The translations under genes were made by a program, and so were the position numbers. The notes under the pieces are model-generated. The model saw only the letters and a program-made list of their open reading frames with translations. It was not told the origin of the DNA and made no database searches. From DAOUJI01 sp965219565 (GTDB lineage Bacteria > Chloroflexota > Dehalococcoidia > Lucifugimonadales > JAGWBF01): 64,000 nt of DNA. The DNA lies in the NCBI GenBank assembly GCA_965219565.1, contig OZ244780.1, positions 1,302,001 through 1,366,000 of the forward strand, given 5' to 3'. Positions 17,120-25,391 of this stretch are shown piece after piece (position 1 is the first letter of the stretch; the number at the start of each line of letters is the position of its first letter).

Positions 17120-18130
17120 ATGCTACTAAAGAACGATACTGTTCCTCTCTACCACGCTGAGTCTAGCAACTCAGACTCATCCTTGTTGGAGCGGTTCATG
17201 TCAGACAATCCTCAGTTGATTCCTATCAAATGGGATGGGCGAGGTGCATTCTGCCAGCAACTCTGGCACATCGCGTTTCTGAACCATCGCGAATATTCTA
17301 GTGGTATGAAGCCTGAGTGCTGTTACAACGAAGGACCTCTTACTACGTGCATCACCGACCACAGTGAATTGTGGCAGGACAGGGAAACTCTTGATCTTGT
17401 TCATGTTGCCCATCCTTACTGCGATGGAACGGATCAGGGGTTTCTACAAGGGGTTGAATTTCTGACGCAACGTGGTCTTAACTCCGCCATGTCTACGTCA
17501 TCTTGGTATTATCCCGGGCATTCCAATTTGGTGATCGTGGCACGCCCCAGAACGTTAGAACGCATAATTATTGGCGACTATTTGCATTTATACGAACACA
17601 ATGACGAATGGGACACGAAAAGGGTCGTCGCCATGCAACAAGCAGCTGAGCAAGTGGACGCTGATCGTTGGTTTGCAAGAGCCGTAGCTGTGGAAGCTAG
17701 TGGAGATTATAACTATGCCACACTACTATTCGTTGACGCGGCTCATACTGAAAGGACCGGTAGGTTCCATCGGCAAGCAGTCACATGTTTACGTGAGGCG
17801 GGTCGATTACTGCGAGACCATTACGACAGTACAGTTCGAACGGTAACTACCCGTAGTTTTCTTACCCAAGCTGACGTTCGCATGATATTTCGCTTTGCGG
17901 GAATGGAAGTTCCGACTTGGCTCAAAAGGATCTGGCGAAATAGTCGTCGTACTGGTGCTTGGACGTTTCGGAGAGAACGAAACGAGGATGGGACTGGCTG
18001 GATCGAATACTATCGTTGTGTAATATGTGAAGAATGGATCAAGGCGGCTGACAGCCTCTACAGCAGTTTTGGTAGCCAGCACTCTAATCGTGACTGCCTA
18101 GCCGAGGTTGCTGGGATACCTGCTGAATAG
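17120..18130 (+). CDS. Unrecognised 336-residue protein with C-terminal zinc-knuckle-like motif
   Basis: I do not recognise this protein. ATG 17120 follows a clear AAGGAG site. Residues 190-235 look like tetratricopeptide-type helices (WFARAVAVEASGDYNYATLL, then VDAAHTERTG and CLREAGRLLR). The C-terminus has YRCVICEEW and, about 25 residues later, SQHSNRDC, a CxxC...HxxxC arrangement able to bind zinc. The N-terminal half contains scattered cysteines and histidines (PECCYNE, VAHPYCDG). Base composition is much more AT-rich than the surrounding genes, and both flanks are non-coding. It is probably an acquired accessory gene of unknown function. Confidence 0.6.
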   Translation: MLLKNDTVPLYHAESSNSDSSLLERFMSDNPQLIPIKWDGRGAFCQQLWHIAFLNHREYSSGMKPECCYNEGPLTTCITDHSELWQDRETLDLVHVAHPYCDGTDQGFLQGVEFLTQRGLNSAMSTSSWYYPGHSNLVIVARPRTLERIIIGDYLHLYEHNDEWDTKRVVAMQQAAEQVDADRWFARAVAVEASGDYNYATLLFVDAAHTERTGRFHRQAVTCLREAGRLLRDHYDSTVRTVTTRSFLTQADVRMIFRFAGMEVPTWLKRIWRNSRRTGAWTFRRERNEDGTGWIEYYRCVICEEWIKAADSLYSSFGSQHSNRDCLAEVAGIPAE

Positions 18131-18338
18131 GTTAGTGGGGGTACATCGGTTAAGCCATAGATAGTTTCGGTAAGATACCAAGAGACCTAGGTCGATTAGA
18201 TACTTTAAAGGGTTTAACGAGTAGCAGACCACGTAGGCCCTTCTCGTTCGTGACTGCAAGTCGTGGTCTATGTTGCAGACAGAAAGATAGGTCTCCATAG
18301 CACCCCATCGAATAATTTAAAACTTGGTAGCTGTTCTC

Positions 18339-18575
18339 TCAATCCATCTTTCTACCAGCCATGTACAATATTAGGAATCCAATAAGGATGAAGGCCACAA
18401 TCGCTAATGCACATCCGGTCGCCCCTCTCTCTTTTGGATCCCTCAGGTCACGGTATACGTCTGTCACGAATGTTGTTGTTAGGCCACCGATTACTGCCAG
18501 AGCGATTCCGCCAACGACCAGAAGAATTGCGGCGAGCAGAATCCACAGCCATATTTCGGCGAGTAATTCCCACAT
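18339..18575 (-). CDS. Small two-helix membrane protein
   Basis: A 78-residue protein with two hydrophobic segments (LWILLAAILLVVGGIALAVI and ALAIVAFILIGFLILYMAG) separated by a charged loop, DVYRDLRDPKERGA. No family recognised. A GGAG lies about ten bases upstream of ATG 18575. It is flanked by gaps of about 200 bp on each side (18131-18338 and 18576-18811) in which I see no genes. The strong hydrophobic pattern argues for a real gene. Confidence 0.5.
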   Translation of the reverse strand: MWELLAEIWLWILLAAILLVVGGIALAVIGGLTTTFVTDVYRDLRDPKERGATGCALAIVAFILIGFLILYMAGRKMD

Positions 18576-18774
18576 AGGCTAACTCCGTTACCTTATGGTA
18601 CGTGAACCTATAGGTTAGACCAACTACTAAAACTGCCAGCCCGATCAGCAATGTAGTACCGCAATAAGTTCTTGATACGATCCGGCAGTGGCTGCCCCGT
18701 AGAATGGCTATGGTGCTCGGGTCCTCTTCTATTCGTGACCATGAGGTGATTTTACTATATGGCCAGTTCACGTA

Positions 18775-18803
18775 GTGACGGATGGGCGGCGCTGGGATAT
18801 AAT
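18775..18803 (+). promoter_or_regulatory. Promoter immediately upstream of the cyclophilin lipoprotein gene
   Basis: GTGACG (18775-18780), a 17-bp spacer and a perfect TATAAT (18798-18803). Transcription should start near 18810, one or two bases before the GTG start codon at 18812, so the message is probably leaderless. Confidence 0.6.
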
Positions 18804-18811
18804 TAGCAGCC

Positions 18812-19468
18812 GTGAAATCCGTCGTTGCGAAATTTACGGTCTCTGCGCTGCTCATTGGGGTGCTAGGCGCCATTGCCGCTGTATTCGCTTGCGGAGGCGC
18901 AGGCCCAACTTTCACGCCGACCACTGCGCCAACATCCGCCCCGACACCCCAACCAACCGCAACTCCGACCGCCGAACCTGAAGAAAGTAGGAACATCATA
19001 GTGACAGCCACGATAAACACCAACAAGGGCGCCATAGTAGTTGAGCTTTTCGATGACCAGACTCCCGTCACCGTGGGAAACTTTGTAAAGCTGTCCAACG
19101 ACGGCTTCTACAACGGGGTCATATTCCACCGGGTTATCAAAGACTTCATGATTCAGGGTGGCGACCCCACCGGCACCGGCACGGGCGGGCCGGGATACCA
19201 GTTCCAGGACGAAATCGTTTCAGGGCTGGCGTTCGACAAGGCCGGGCTGCTGGCCATGGCCAACTCTGGCCCGAACACTAACGGCTCCCAGTTCTTCATT
19301 ACCACCGTGCCCACTCCCTGGCTCACCGGGAAACACACCATATTCGGCGAGGTGACCGAAGGCCAGGACATTGTCGTAGCCATATCAGAAGCGGCGGCGG
19401 GCGCTCGTGACAAGCCCATCGACGACGTGGTAATCGAGAGCATCGTCATCGAAGAGACTGCAGAGTAG
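18812..19468 (+). CDS. Cyclophilin-type peptidyl-prolyl isomerase, lipoprotein
   Basis: A 218-residue extracytoplasmic prolyl isomerase assisting protein folding outside the membrane. The N-terminus is a lipoprotein signal (KSVVAKF, hydrophobic core, lipobox VFAC at residue 27), then a Thr/Pro-rich linker (residues 31-56) and a complete cyclophilin domain with FHRVIKDFMIQGGDPTG, QFQDE, LAMANSGPNTNGSQFFIT and GKHTIFGEV. The active-site Arg, Phe and Gln are present. The GTG at 18812 is needed to keep the positively charged signal-peptide start and lies at the predicted transcription start. A 58-residue gene and an amidase follow in the same direction. Confidence 0.92.
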   Translation: MKSVVAKFTVSALLIGVLGAIAAVFACGGAGPTFTPTTAPTSAPTPQPTATPTAEPEESRNIIVTATINTNKGAIVVELFDDQTPVTVGNFVKLSNDGFYNGVIFHRVIKDFMIQGGDPTGTGTGGPGYQFQDEIVSGLAFDKAGLLAMANSGPNTNGSQFFITTVPTPWLTGKHTIFGEVTEGQDIVVAISEAAAGARDKPIDDVVIESIVIEETAE

Positions 19469-19477
19469 GAAACGGCG

Positions 19478-19654
19478 ATGGGACAGACACCCCTTGAAAC
19501 CCTGACTGAAGAGCTTCGATGGGTTGCGGAGAGGCTGTTGGGGAAGGAGCGGGCTGAGATTTTGGACCCTGCCCTGGTGGACATGGCCGCCAGTGTGAAC
19601 GCTGTCATGGACAATCCACCCGGCGCAGAGGACGAGCCTGCCTTCTTCCTGTGA
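19478..19654 (+). CDS. 58-residue GatC/AtzG-like small protein preceding an amidase
   Basis: A short gene starting at ATG 19478 and ending at TGA 19652-19654, preceded by AGGAAACGGCG. Its sequence has an amphipathic helix (TEELRWVAERLL), an LDPALVDMAASVNAVMD segment and an acidic Pro-containing tail ending DEPAFFL. This layout resembles GatC and the AtzG/DUF4089 proteins, small subunits that wrap around GatA/AtzE-type amidases. The next gene, 36 bp away, is exactly such an amidase. The match is by pattern only and the protein is shorter than typical GatC (about 95 residues). Confidence 0.55.
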   Translation: MGQTPLETLTEELRWVAERLLGKERAEILDPALVDMAASVNAVMDNPPGAEDEPAFFL

Positions 19655-19690
19655 CATCCGCCCATTCAACGCACCCCGGATGGAAAGAAT

Positions 19691-21043
19691 ATGACTGAAC
19701 TTCACCGACTGGGTTTGGCTGAGTCAGGACGGGCCATAAGTGAAGGGGCCGCAAGCTCCTACAGGCTCGTGGAGGCCCTGCTTGAGCGTATCGAGCGCCT
19801 GGAGCCTCAACTTACAGCATGGGTTACCATCGACCGTGAAGGCTCCCTCGCGGCAGCGTCGGCTTTGGACAAGGAACTGGAAAGCTCCGGTTCCAGAGGG
19901 CCTCTTCATGGAGTCCCCGTTGGGCTGAAAGACATCTTCTACACCAAAGACCTGAAGACCACCGCCTGCTCCCCTATATACCAGGACTTCACGCCGTCAT
20001 ACGACGCCACCTGTGTCGCACGGCTTAGGGAAGCTGGCATGGTGGTTCTGGGCAAGACTGTAACGACGGAGTTTGCTACGTCGGACCCGTCTCCGACCCA
20101 CAACCCGTGGAACGCGGAACATACTCCCGGCGGCTCCAGCAGCGGCTCGGCGGCGGCTGTGGCTGCGAGGATGTGCGCCGGAGCCCTGGGTTCCCAGACG
20201 GGCGGTTCGACCTGCCGCCCCGCAGCCTACAACGGAGTTGTGGGCCTCAAGCCGTCCTATGGACGCATCAGCCGCCACGGAGTCATACCGGTGAGCTGGT
20301 CCCTGGACACCGTGGGGATTCTGGTGCGGTCGGTGGAAGACTCTGCGCTGCTGCTTCAAGCCATGAGCGGACACGACCCGTCGGACCCGGGCTCGTCTAC
20401 GGCGCCCGTTGAGGACTACGTCACAGGTCTGGACCGCTCTCCTGATAAACCAAGGCTGGGTCTGGTTCGGGAGTTTTTCATGGAAGTGTGCTATCCGGAA
20501 GTCCACGAGCACACTGAGTCAGTGGTTCAGGCTCTGGAAGACGCCGGAGCCATCGTGGAGGAAGTGGAGCTTCCAGAAAGCTTCGAGACCTGTTTCCCCA
20601 GCCATAATATCGTGATGAACGTAGAGTGCGCCGCCTTCCATGAAGCCAATTACAAAGTGCGGGCCGATGACTTTGGCCCCAAGCTCAGGGCTAATATAGA
20701 AACGGGAATGCTGGTCCCGGCTGTCCACTACGTCCAATCCCAGCGGCACCGGAGGCGCCTCAGCGTTGACTTGAACTCCCTGGCGGCCCGCTATGACGCA
20801 CTGATAATGCCCTCCACGCCGACGCCCGCCCCACGGGACCTTAACACCACCGGAGACCCGGTGTTCCAGCGACCGTGGACCTCTGCGGGCTTGCCGACGG
20901 TTAGCCTGCCCTCGGGGCTCAGCGATTCAGGGCTTCCGCTGGGAGTGCAGCTTGCGGGAACGCGCTTCGGGGAGCCGAAACTGCTGGCGGTCGCCCGATG
21001 GTGCGAGAGAGTCATAGGGTTCGACTTGGAGCCGCCTCTCTGA
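19691..21043 (+). CDS. Amidase signature family enzyme (GatA/AtzE-like)
   Basis: A 450-residue amidase hydrolysing a C-N amide bond with a Ser-cisSer-Lys triad. The lysine is in GVPVGLKDIFYTKD (about residue 79). The glycine/serine-rich signature GGSSSGSAAAVAARMCAGAL follows, then GSQTGGSTCRPAAYNGVVGLK with the nucleophile serine. The C-terminal TSAGLPTVSLPSGL and GLPLGVQLAG motifs are intact. No GatB lies nearby, so it is probably a catabolic or biuret/allophanate-type amidase rather than the tRNA amidotransferase. The small gene just upstream may encode its GatC-like partner. Confidence 0.88.
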   Translation: MTELHRLGLAESGRAISEGAASSYRLVEALLERIERLEPQLTAWVTIDREGSLAAASALDKELESSGSRGPLHGVPVGLKDIFYTKDLKTTACSPIYQDFTPSYDATCVARLREAGMVVLGKTVTTEFATSDPSPTHNPWNAEHTPGGSSSGSAAAVAARMCAGALGSQTGGSTCRPAAYNGVVGLKPSYGRISRHGVIPVSWSLDTVGILVRSVEDSALLLQAMSGHDPSDPGSSTAPVEDYVTGLDRSPDKPRLGLVREFFMEVCYPEVHEHTESVVQALEDAGAIVEEVELPESFETCFPSHNIVMNVECAAFHEANYKVRADDFGPKLRANIETGMLVPAVHYVQSQRHRRRLSVDLNSLAARYDALIMPSTPTPAPRDLNTTGDPVFQRPWTSAGLPTVSLPSGLSDSGLPLGVQLAGTRFGEPKLLAVARWCERVIGFDLEPPL

Positions 21044-21088
21044 GTTTGTGGGTCGTCCGCATCAGCAGGCCTGTTCCTGGGCTGTTCC

Positions 21089-21883
21089 TCAGGGAGACAT
21101 GATGCTGATGCCGCCGTCTATGGCCCAGGTCTGGCCCGTTACGTAATCTCCGGCAGGGGACGCCAGGTATACGGCCAGGTATCCAACTTCTTTCAGTTCG
21201 CCCAGACGACCCAGCAGCACCGTGTCCCTGGCTTGCTCATGCCGCTGTTGGTAGGCGTCCTCGGAAAGCTGGTCCTTGTCGGGGAAGCGGCCGGGGGCGA
21301 TGGCGTTGACACGAATGTTGTAGGGAGCCCATTCCTGGGCGATACACTCGGTGAAGCGCATGAGTCCAGCTTTGGCTGCGTCGTAGGCGGAACGCCGCGC
21401 CATGCCACGGAAAGAAGCCCAGCCGGAGATGTTTATCACTGAACCCTGACGCCGTTCCAGGAAGTGGGGGCCGAAAGCGCGGCAGCCCTGGAACGCTTCG
21501 GTCAGGTTCAGGTCAATGATGCGATGCCAGTCCTCCTCCGACATTGCGGGCGGGCCTCCATCGGGCAGCGGGGCCACCGGAGCCTGAATAGCATCGCCGA
21601 CGCAATTGACCAGGACGTCGAGATGGCCGAACGCAGACAATACCTGATCGGCCAGTTGGTCCATGTCTCCGGCCTTGGTGGCGTCGCCGTGGAAGGCCAA
21701 GCCCTGCTGCCCCATCGCCCTGATTTCCTCGGCTACTGCGTTGGCCCCGACGGGCGTGAGGCCAGTAACCGCTACGTCTGCTCCAGCCTCGGCAAAAGCC
21801 AACGCAATGCCCTTGCCAATGCCTCGCCCTGCCCCCACACACAGGACCTTCTTGCCCGCAACATCGAAAACCGGAAGGCTCAT
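21089..21883 (-). CDS. Short-chain dehydrogenase/reductase
   Basis: An NAD(P)-dependent SDR of 264 residues. The cofactor motif is VGAGRGIGKG, with VLVNCVGD as the NAG-equivalent strand. The catalytic Ser, Tyr and Lys are in VINISGWASF and SAYDAAKAG. AIAPGRFPD and the C-terminal GDYVTGQTWAIDGG are typical of the classical FabG-like group. The aspartate-free VTGLTPVG after the second strand leaves cofactor preference open. It converges with the amidase gene. The upstream gap 21884-22097 holds nothing I can identify. Confidence 0.88.
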   Translation of the reverse strand: MSLPVFDVAGKKVLCVGAGRGIGKGIALAFAEAGADVAVTGLTPVGANAVAEEIRAMGQQGLAFHGDATKAGDMDQLADQVLSAFGHLDVLVNCVGDAIQAPVAPLPDGGPPAMSEEDWHRIIDLNLTEAFQGCRAFGPHFLERRQGSVINISGWASFRGMARRSAYDAAKAGLMRFTECIAQEWAPYNIRVNAIAPGRFPDKDQLSEDAYQQRHEQARDTVLLGRLGELKEVGYLAVYLASPAGDYVTGQTWAIDGGISIMSP

Positions 21884-22097
21884 GTCGACACTCCTTATTC
21901 AACCTGGACCGGATTGACTGGAAGTGTAGTGTAGCCAGCCAGGCCGGGCAAGGGGCGTTGCGTTGATGGGTCGTGGTACGAGCTCAGGTTGCGTTAAGGA
22001 AGTGAGCGTCAGGATCTAGGCATTCAACTTTGGAGTGGGCAATGCGGTCATGTTTTGGATCGTCTACACAACAGGAGGTTATGCCGAGGAGATGAGG

Positions 22098-22493
22098 TCA
22101 ACTCAAGCGGTCGATTCCAGGAAAGTTGTCGAACCCGCTGTCGAAACTCATAATCCGGTCAATCCCAGCCTTTTGCATCACGGCGACATGTAGAGCGTCC
22201 CGCGCAGAGAGTCCGTCGAGGGAGCCGATCAACGTTCTAGCAGCGCGTACTTCCGATATTCCAAAGGTCAGGATGTCGTCGGCGATGGCATCCAGGCTTT
22301 CGAACGCGGCGTCTATCGCATCAAGTCGCAGGATGGCTGTGTACCGGTGAAGTATCTCCTGGTAGACTTCGACATCGGTTACGAAGCGATCCCCGTCTCT
22401 CACCAACCCGGTTAAAACGGCTACAGCACGGTCCTTGTTCGGATGGGGAGCTCCTACCAGATACATCGGCACATTGGAGTCGATGAAAATCAC
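22098..22493 (-). CDS. PIN-domain toxin (VapC-like)
   Basis: A 131-residue PIN-domain ribonuclease, the toxin of a type II toxin-antitoxin pair. The metal-binding acidic residues are at IFIDSNVPMYL (Asp), VYQEILHRY (Glu) and SARDALHVAVMQ (Asp), and the last acidic site is at IMSFDSGFDNFPG. Its ATG overlaps the antitoxin stop by four bases (22490-22493), the usual translational coupling. It would cleave RNA when the antitoxin is lost. A distinct housekeeping nuclease is unlikely given the partner. Confidence 0.85.
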   Translation of the reverse strand: MIFIDSNVPMYLVGAPHPNKDRAVAVLTGLVRDGDRFVTDVEVYQEILHRYTAILRLDAIDAAFESLDAIADDILTFGISEVRAARTLIGSLDGLSARDALHVAVMQKAGIDRIMSFDSGFDNFPGIDRLS

Positions 22494-22735
22494 AGGAGGC
22501 GTTGTCCCTCTTCAATCTCCCGGAGCATGGTCTCTATATCGGCTGTCGGAAACTGGTGGCGTGCTGCGTCGGCAATGGCACGCAGCTTGGCATCGGCAGT
22601 TCCGGGATGGTCTTGTCTGGCCTTACGGAGCGTCTGCCGGACCCATTCCGCAACGGTCACTCGTTGTCTCCGGGCGACCCCTTGAATCTCTAAGTACTCC
22701 TCCTCATTCAGGAGGACTTGCAGTCGTTTAATCAT
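22490..22735 (-). CDS. Ribbon-helix-helix-type antitoxin of the PIN toxin pair
   Basis: An 81-residue protein upstream of and overlapping the PIN toxin. The N-terminal KRLQVLLNEEEYLEIQGVAR and VTVAEWVRQTLRKA give the strand plus two helices of a ribbon-helix-helix DNA-binding domain. The C-terminal FPTADIETMLREIEEGQ is the likely toxin-binding tail. Such antitoxins usually repress their own operon. Class assignment is by pattern. Confidence 0.8.
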   Translation of the reverse strand: MIKRLQVLLNEEEYLEIQGVARRQRVTVAEWVRQTLRKARQDHPGTADAKLRAIADAARHQFPTADIETMLREIEEGQRLL

Positions 22736-22817
22736 AGGAGCAGTCTAATTGACTCATAGATGATTAGTCAAATTTCGCCCTAGTCGACGCCAAGCATAAG
22801 TCGCCACAGTGACACCG

Positions 22818-23342
22818 CTAATTTCCAACCGCTGGGAACGGGTCGAATTCACTAGCCCGAGCCTGGGACTCTCGAATGGAAATGTCTCTCTTGGTTTTGT
22901 CGCCCCAGAGGCTTTTGACATACGTCAATGCGGCGATGATTTCTTCGTGACTAAGTTGTCCTCCAAAAGCAGGCATCCCGCTCTTAAAGTTCGGGATGTC
23001 CGGGCTTTCCAATGATTTCCCTCCCTGGCTCACGATTTGGTAAAGAAGCCCATCTCCGTGATGCCAGGTATGGCCTTCGCCGTTCAGGGGAGGAGCCGGC
23101 AACGTGCCGTCCTCTTTGACGACGTGCCAGTTCTCCTGACCCTGGCCGTCAACCCCGTGGCAGGCGGCGCACGTGGAGGCGAATATCTCCTGGCCGGAAC
23201 GTAGTCCGGGGATCGGCGCTGTGGTCTCATCCGACTGAGACGTGCACGACAGGACCCCGCAAAGAGCAATAGCCAAAGCAGCCAGCGCTATGGAAGAACC
23301 GGGGACGCGAATGGGGATAGGGCAGAAGCGAAGGAAAAGCAT
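22818..23342 (-). CDS. Lipoprotein c-type cytochrome
   Basis: A 174-residue mono-haem cytochrome c. An N-terminal hydrophobic segment (IALAALAIALCGVLSC) ends in a lipobox-like cysteine, so the protein is probably anchored on the outer face of the membrane. The haem site is CAACHG and the methionine ligand lies in FKSGMPAFGGQLS, both within a class I cytochrome fold (EIIAALTYVKSLW as the C-terminal helix). It would carry electrons to a terminal oxidase or dehydrogenase. No Shine-Dalgarno site is evident before ATG 23342, so the start is uncertain by a few codons. Confidence 0.85.
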   Translation of the reverse strand: MLFLRFCPIPIRVPGSSIALAALAIALCGVLSCTSQSDETTAPIPGLRSGQEIFASTCAACHGVDGQGQENWHVVKEDGTLPAPPLNGEGHTWHHGDGLLYQIVSQGGKSLESPDIPNFKSGMPAFGGQLSHEEIIAALTYVKSLWGDKTKRDISIRESQARASEFDPFPAVGN

Positions 23343-23468
23343 CGGAATTTCTGTGTGCCACCGAGCTCCGGTGTAGCTTTAAAGACAACATCGCGATTAT
23401 ACAGTATCTATTGCGAGCCCTACACGACTTCCGTGGGTCAGAATCTATTTGGCGCCTATGCATCGCCT

Positions 23469-23497
23469 TTGACGCGCTTTGGCGCCTGGGGTAATAT
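23469..23497 (+). promoter_or_regulatory. Promoter of the zinc alcohol dehydrogenase gene
   Basis: TTGACG (23469-23474), a 17-bp spacer and TAATAT (23492-23497). Its position argues against the upstream in-frame ATG at 23479 and for the TTG start at 23551. Confidence 0.65.
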
Positions 23498-23550
23498 ACG
23501 GGCGGGCGCCGACTTCAGAGGCGCCGCGGGCAAAGGGGGAAGCGCCAGCG

Positions 23551-24582
23551 TTGAAAGCCATCTATCTCGAACAGACGGGCGACCTGAACAACGTGAAATA
23601 CGGCGACCGGCCTGACCCGGAGGCCGGGCCGGGCGAGGTCGTCATAAGGGTGCGAGCGTCGGCCCTCAACCACGCTGACCTTTACATAATAAACGGGCGG
23701 ACCAACACACGGAGCCTGCCTCGCATATTCGGTCTCGACATGGCTGGAGAGGTAGCCCAGGTCAGCCCGACCGTGGACTGGCTCAAGGAGGGCGACCGGG
23801 TCCTCATCGACAACCGCGTCAAGTGCTACACCTGCGACAGCTGCCGCGCCGGAGTCGACCAGTATTGCCCCAATCAGATGCGGCTGGGGTCCGACATCGA
23901 CGGCGGCCATGCCCAATATTGTGTCGTTCCAGCTGTCAACGCCCACGTAATCCCCGACTGGATGGGGTTCGATGAGGCAGCGGCTTTCCCGGTGGCAACC
24001 CACACGTCGTGGCATTGCCTCATAGAGCGGGGAAAACTACAGCCGTGGGACGACATACTGATCCACGCGGCGGGCAGCGGTGTCGGCTCGACAGCCATTG
24101 CCATTGCCAAGCACGTGGGCGCGCGGGTCATCACCACGGCTGGAAGCGATTGGAAGCTGGACAAAGCTAAAGAAATGGGCGCCGACCTTGGCATCAACTA
24201 CAACACAACCCCCAACTTCAGCAAAGTGGTGAGAGACTTTACCGACGGCCAGGGAGTGGACATTGTGTTCGACAGCGTGGGCGCCGAAGTGTGGGATGAG
24301 AGCCTGGCCTGCATTAAGCCGGGGGGACGCCTGGTCATCACTGGAACCCACTCCGGCGCCAACTACGCCCTGAACCTCTCCCAACTTAGCGGCACACCCT
24401 TGTCTCTGCTGGGTAGCGGCGGACGCAGCAAGCGCAGCTTTGGCGACATGATGAGGGTAATAAGGACGGGCGGCATACGGGGCGTGGTGGGCAAGACTTT
24501 CCCCTTGGAAGATGCGACAGAAGCCTATCGCACCATGGAAAGCCGCGACTTTTTCGGCAAGCTGGTATTGCAGACCCCGTAG
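23551..24582 (+). CDS. Zinc-dependent medium-chain alcohol dehydrogenase / quinone oxidoreductase
   Basis: A 343-residue MDR-family oxidoreductase. The start is TTG 23551 (LKAIYLEQTG, AAAGGGGGA just upstream). The catalytic domain holds LNHADLYIINGR and FGLDMAGEV, then a structural-zinc loop CYTCDSCRAGVDQYCPNQ with four cysteines. The cofactor domain has IHAAGSGVGSTAIAIAKHVG and the ITTAGSDWKLDKAKEMGAD strand. It oxidises alcohols or reduces enones using NAD(P). The catalytic zinc ligands at the usual Cys/His positions are not clearly present (HADLY replaces the CHTD motif), so it may be a quinone-reductase-like member retaining only structural zinc. Confidence 0.85.
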   Translation: MKAIYLEQTGDLNNVKYGDRPDPEAGPGEVVIRVRASALNHADLYIINGRTNTRSLPRIFGLDMAGEVAQVSPTVDWLKEGDRVLIDNRVKCYTCDSCRAGVDQYCPNQMRLGSDIDGGHAQYCVVPAVNAHVIPDWMGFDEAAAFPVATHTSWHCLIERGKLQPWDDILIHAAGSGVGSTAIAIAKHVGARVITTAGSDWKLDKAKEMGADLGINYNTTPNFSKVVRDFTDGQGVDIVFDSVGAEVWDESLACIKPGGRLVITGTHSGANYALNLSQLSGTPLSLLGSGGRSKRSFGDMMRVIRTGGIRGVVGKTFPLEDATEAYRTMESRDFFGKLVLQTP

Positions 24583-24627
24583 ACAGCCCCGACTGGAGAC
24601 CAATCTTACGAGGCTTAGGAGGAAGCC

Positions 24628-25383
24628 ATGAAGTTTGCACGTTACCTGGCCCACGGAGACGTAGCCTATGGAGTGGTAGACGGCGACACCGTTCGCGAGA
24701 TAACCACGACGCCCTTTGAGCAATACGAGGTCACAGACCATACCCACGGTTTGTCCGAGGTGAAGCTCCTTACCCCTACAGCGCCGTCCAAGATACTGGC
24801 GGTAGGCCTCAACTACTACAGCCATCTGGGAGACAGGCCCACCCCAACTCAGCCCCTTATCTTCCTCAAGACCCCGTCGTCTCTTGCAGCCCACGGCGAC
24901 CCCATCATCCGGCCCAGGGACGCGGAAACCGTGGAGGAGGAAGGCGAACTGGTTGTGATCATCGGCAAGAGGGCGCGGAATGTACCCAAGGAGCAGGCCT
25001 TGGAGTATGTGCTGGGCTACTCCTGCGGCAACGACGTGAGCGCCCGTGAATGGCAAAGGGGAGACGGCCAGTGGTGGAGAGCCAAGTCCTCCGACACCTT
25101 CTCTCCCGTGGGACCCATCATTTCCGACGAGATAGACCCCTTCGACGCCATGCTCACCGCTCGCATCAACGGCAACGAGGTGCAGGCCGAGAGCACGTCG
25201 GGGATGGTGTTTGACCTGCCCGCCATCATCGAGTGGACCTCCCGCAGGATGACCCTGGAGCCTGGCGACATGATATTCATGGGCACGTCGGGCAAACCGG
25301 CCGGCCTCCACCACGGAGACACCGTGGAAATCGATGTGCCAGGGATAGGCGTCCTGTCCAACCCGGTCGTCTCTGAAGAGTAG
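24628..25383 (+). CDS. Fumarylacetoacetate hydrolase family protein (paralog 1)
   Basis: A 251-residue FAH-family enzyme that hydrolyses or decarboxylates acylpyruvate-like or 2-oxo-diacid substrates using Mg2+. ATG 24628 follows AGGAGG. The short N-terminal domain (residues 1-45) is followed by the FAH core with ILAVGLNYYSHLG, EEEGELVVIIGKRARN with the metal-binding glutamates, YVLGYSCGNDVSARE, LEPGDMIFMGT and the final GDTVEIDVPGIG. It precedes the amidohydrolase gene by 8 bp, so they form an operon. A second FAH paralog lies at 31121-31891. Confidence 0.88.
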   Translation: MKFARYLAHGDVAYGVVDGDTVREITTTPFEQYEVTDHTHGLSEVKLLTPTAPSKILAVGLNYYSHLGDRPTPTQPLIFLKTPSSLAAHGDPIIRPRDAETVEEEGELVVIIGKRARNVPKEQALEYVLGYSCGNDVSAREWQRGDGQWWRAKSSDTFSPVGPIISDEIDPFDAMLTARINGNEVQAESTSGMVFDLPAIIEWTSRRMTLEPGDMIFMGTSGKPAGLHHGDTVEIDVPGIGVLSNPVVSEE

Positions 25384-25391
25384 CCCGGCCC

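Noticed and set aside
21884..22097. Insertion-sequence end similar to the region near 9480 (shared TGAGCrTCAGGA)
   Set aside because: Only about 12 bases match, with no inverted repeats, so chance similarity is likely.
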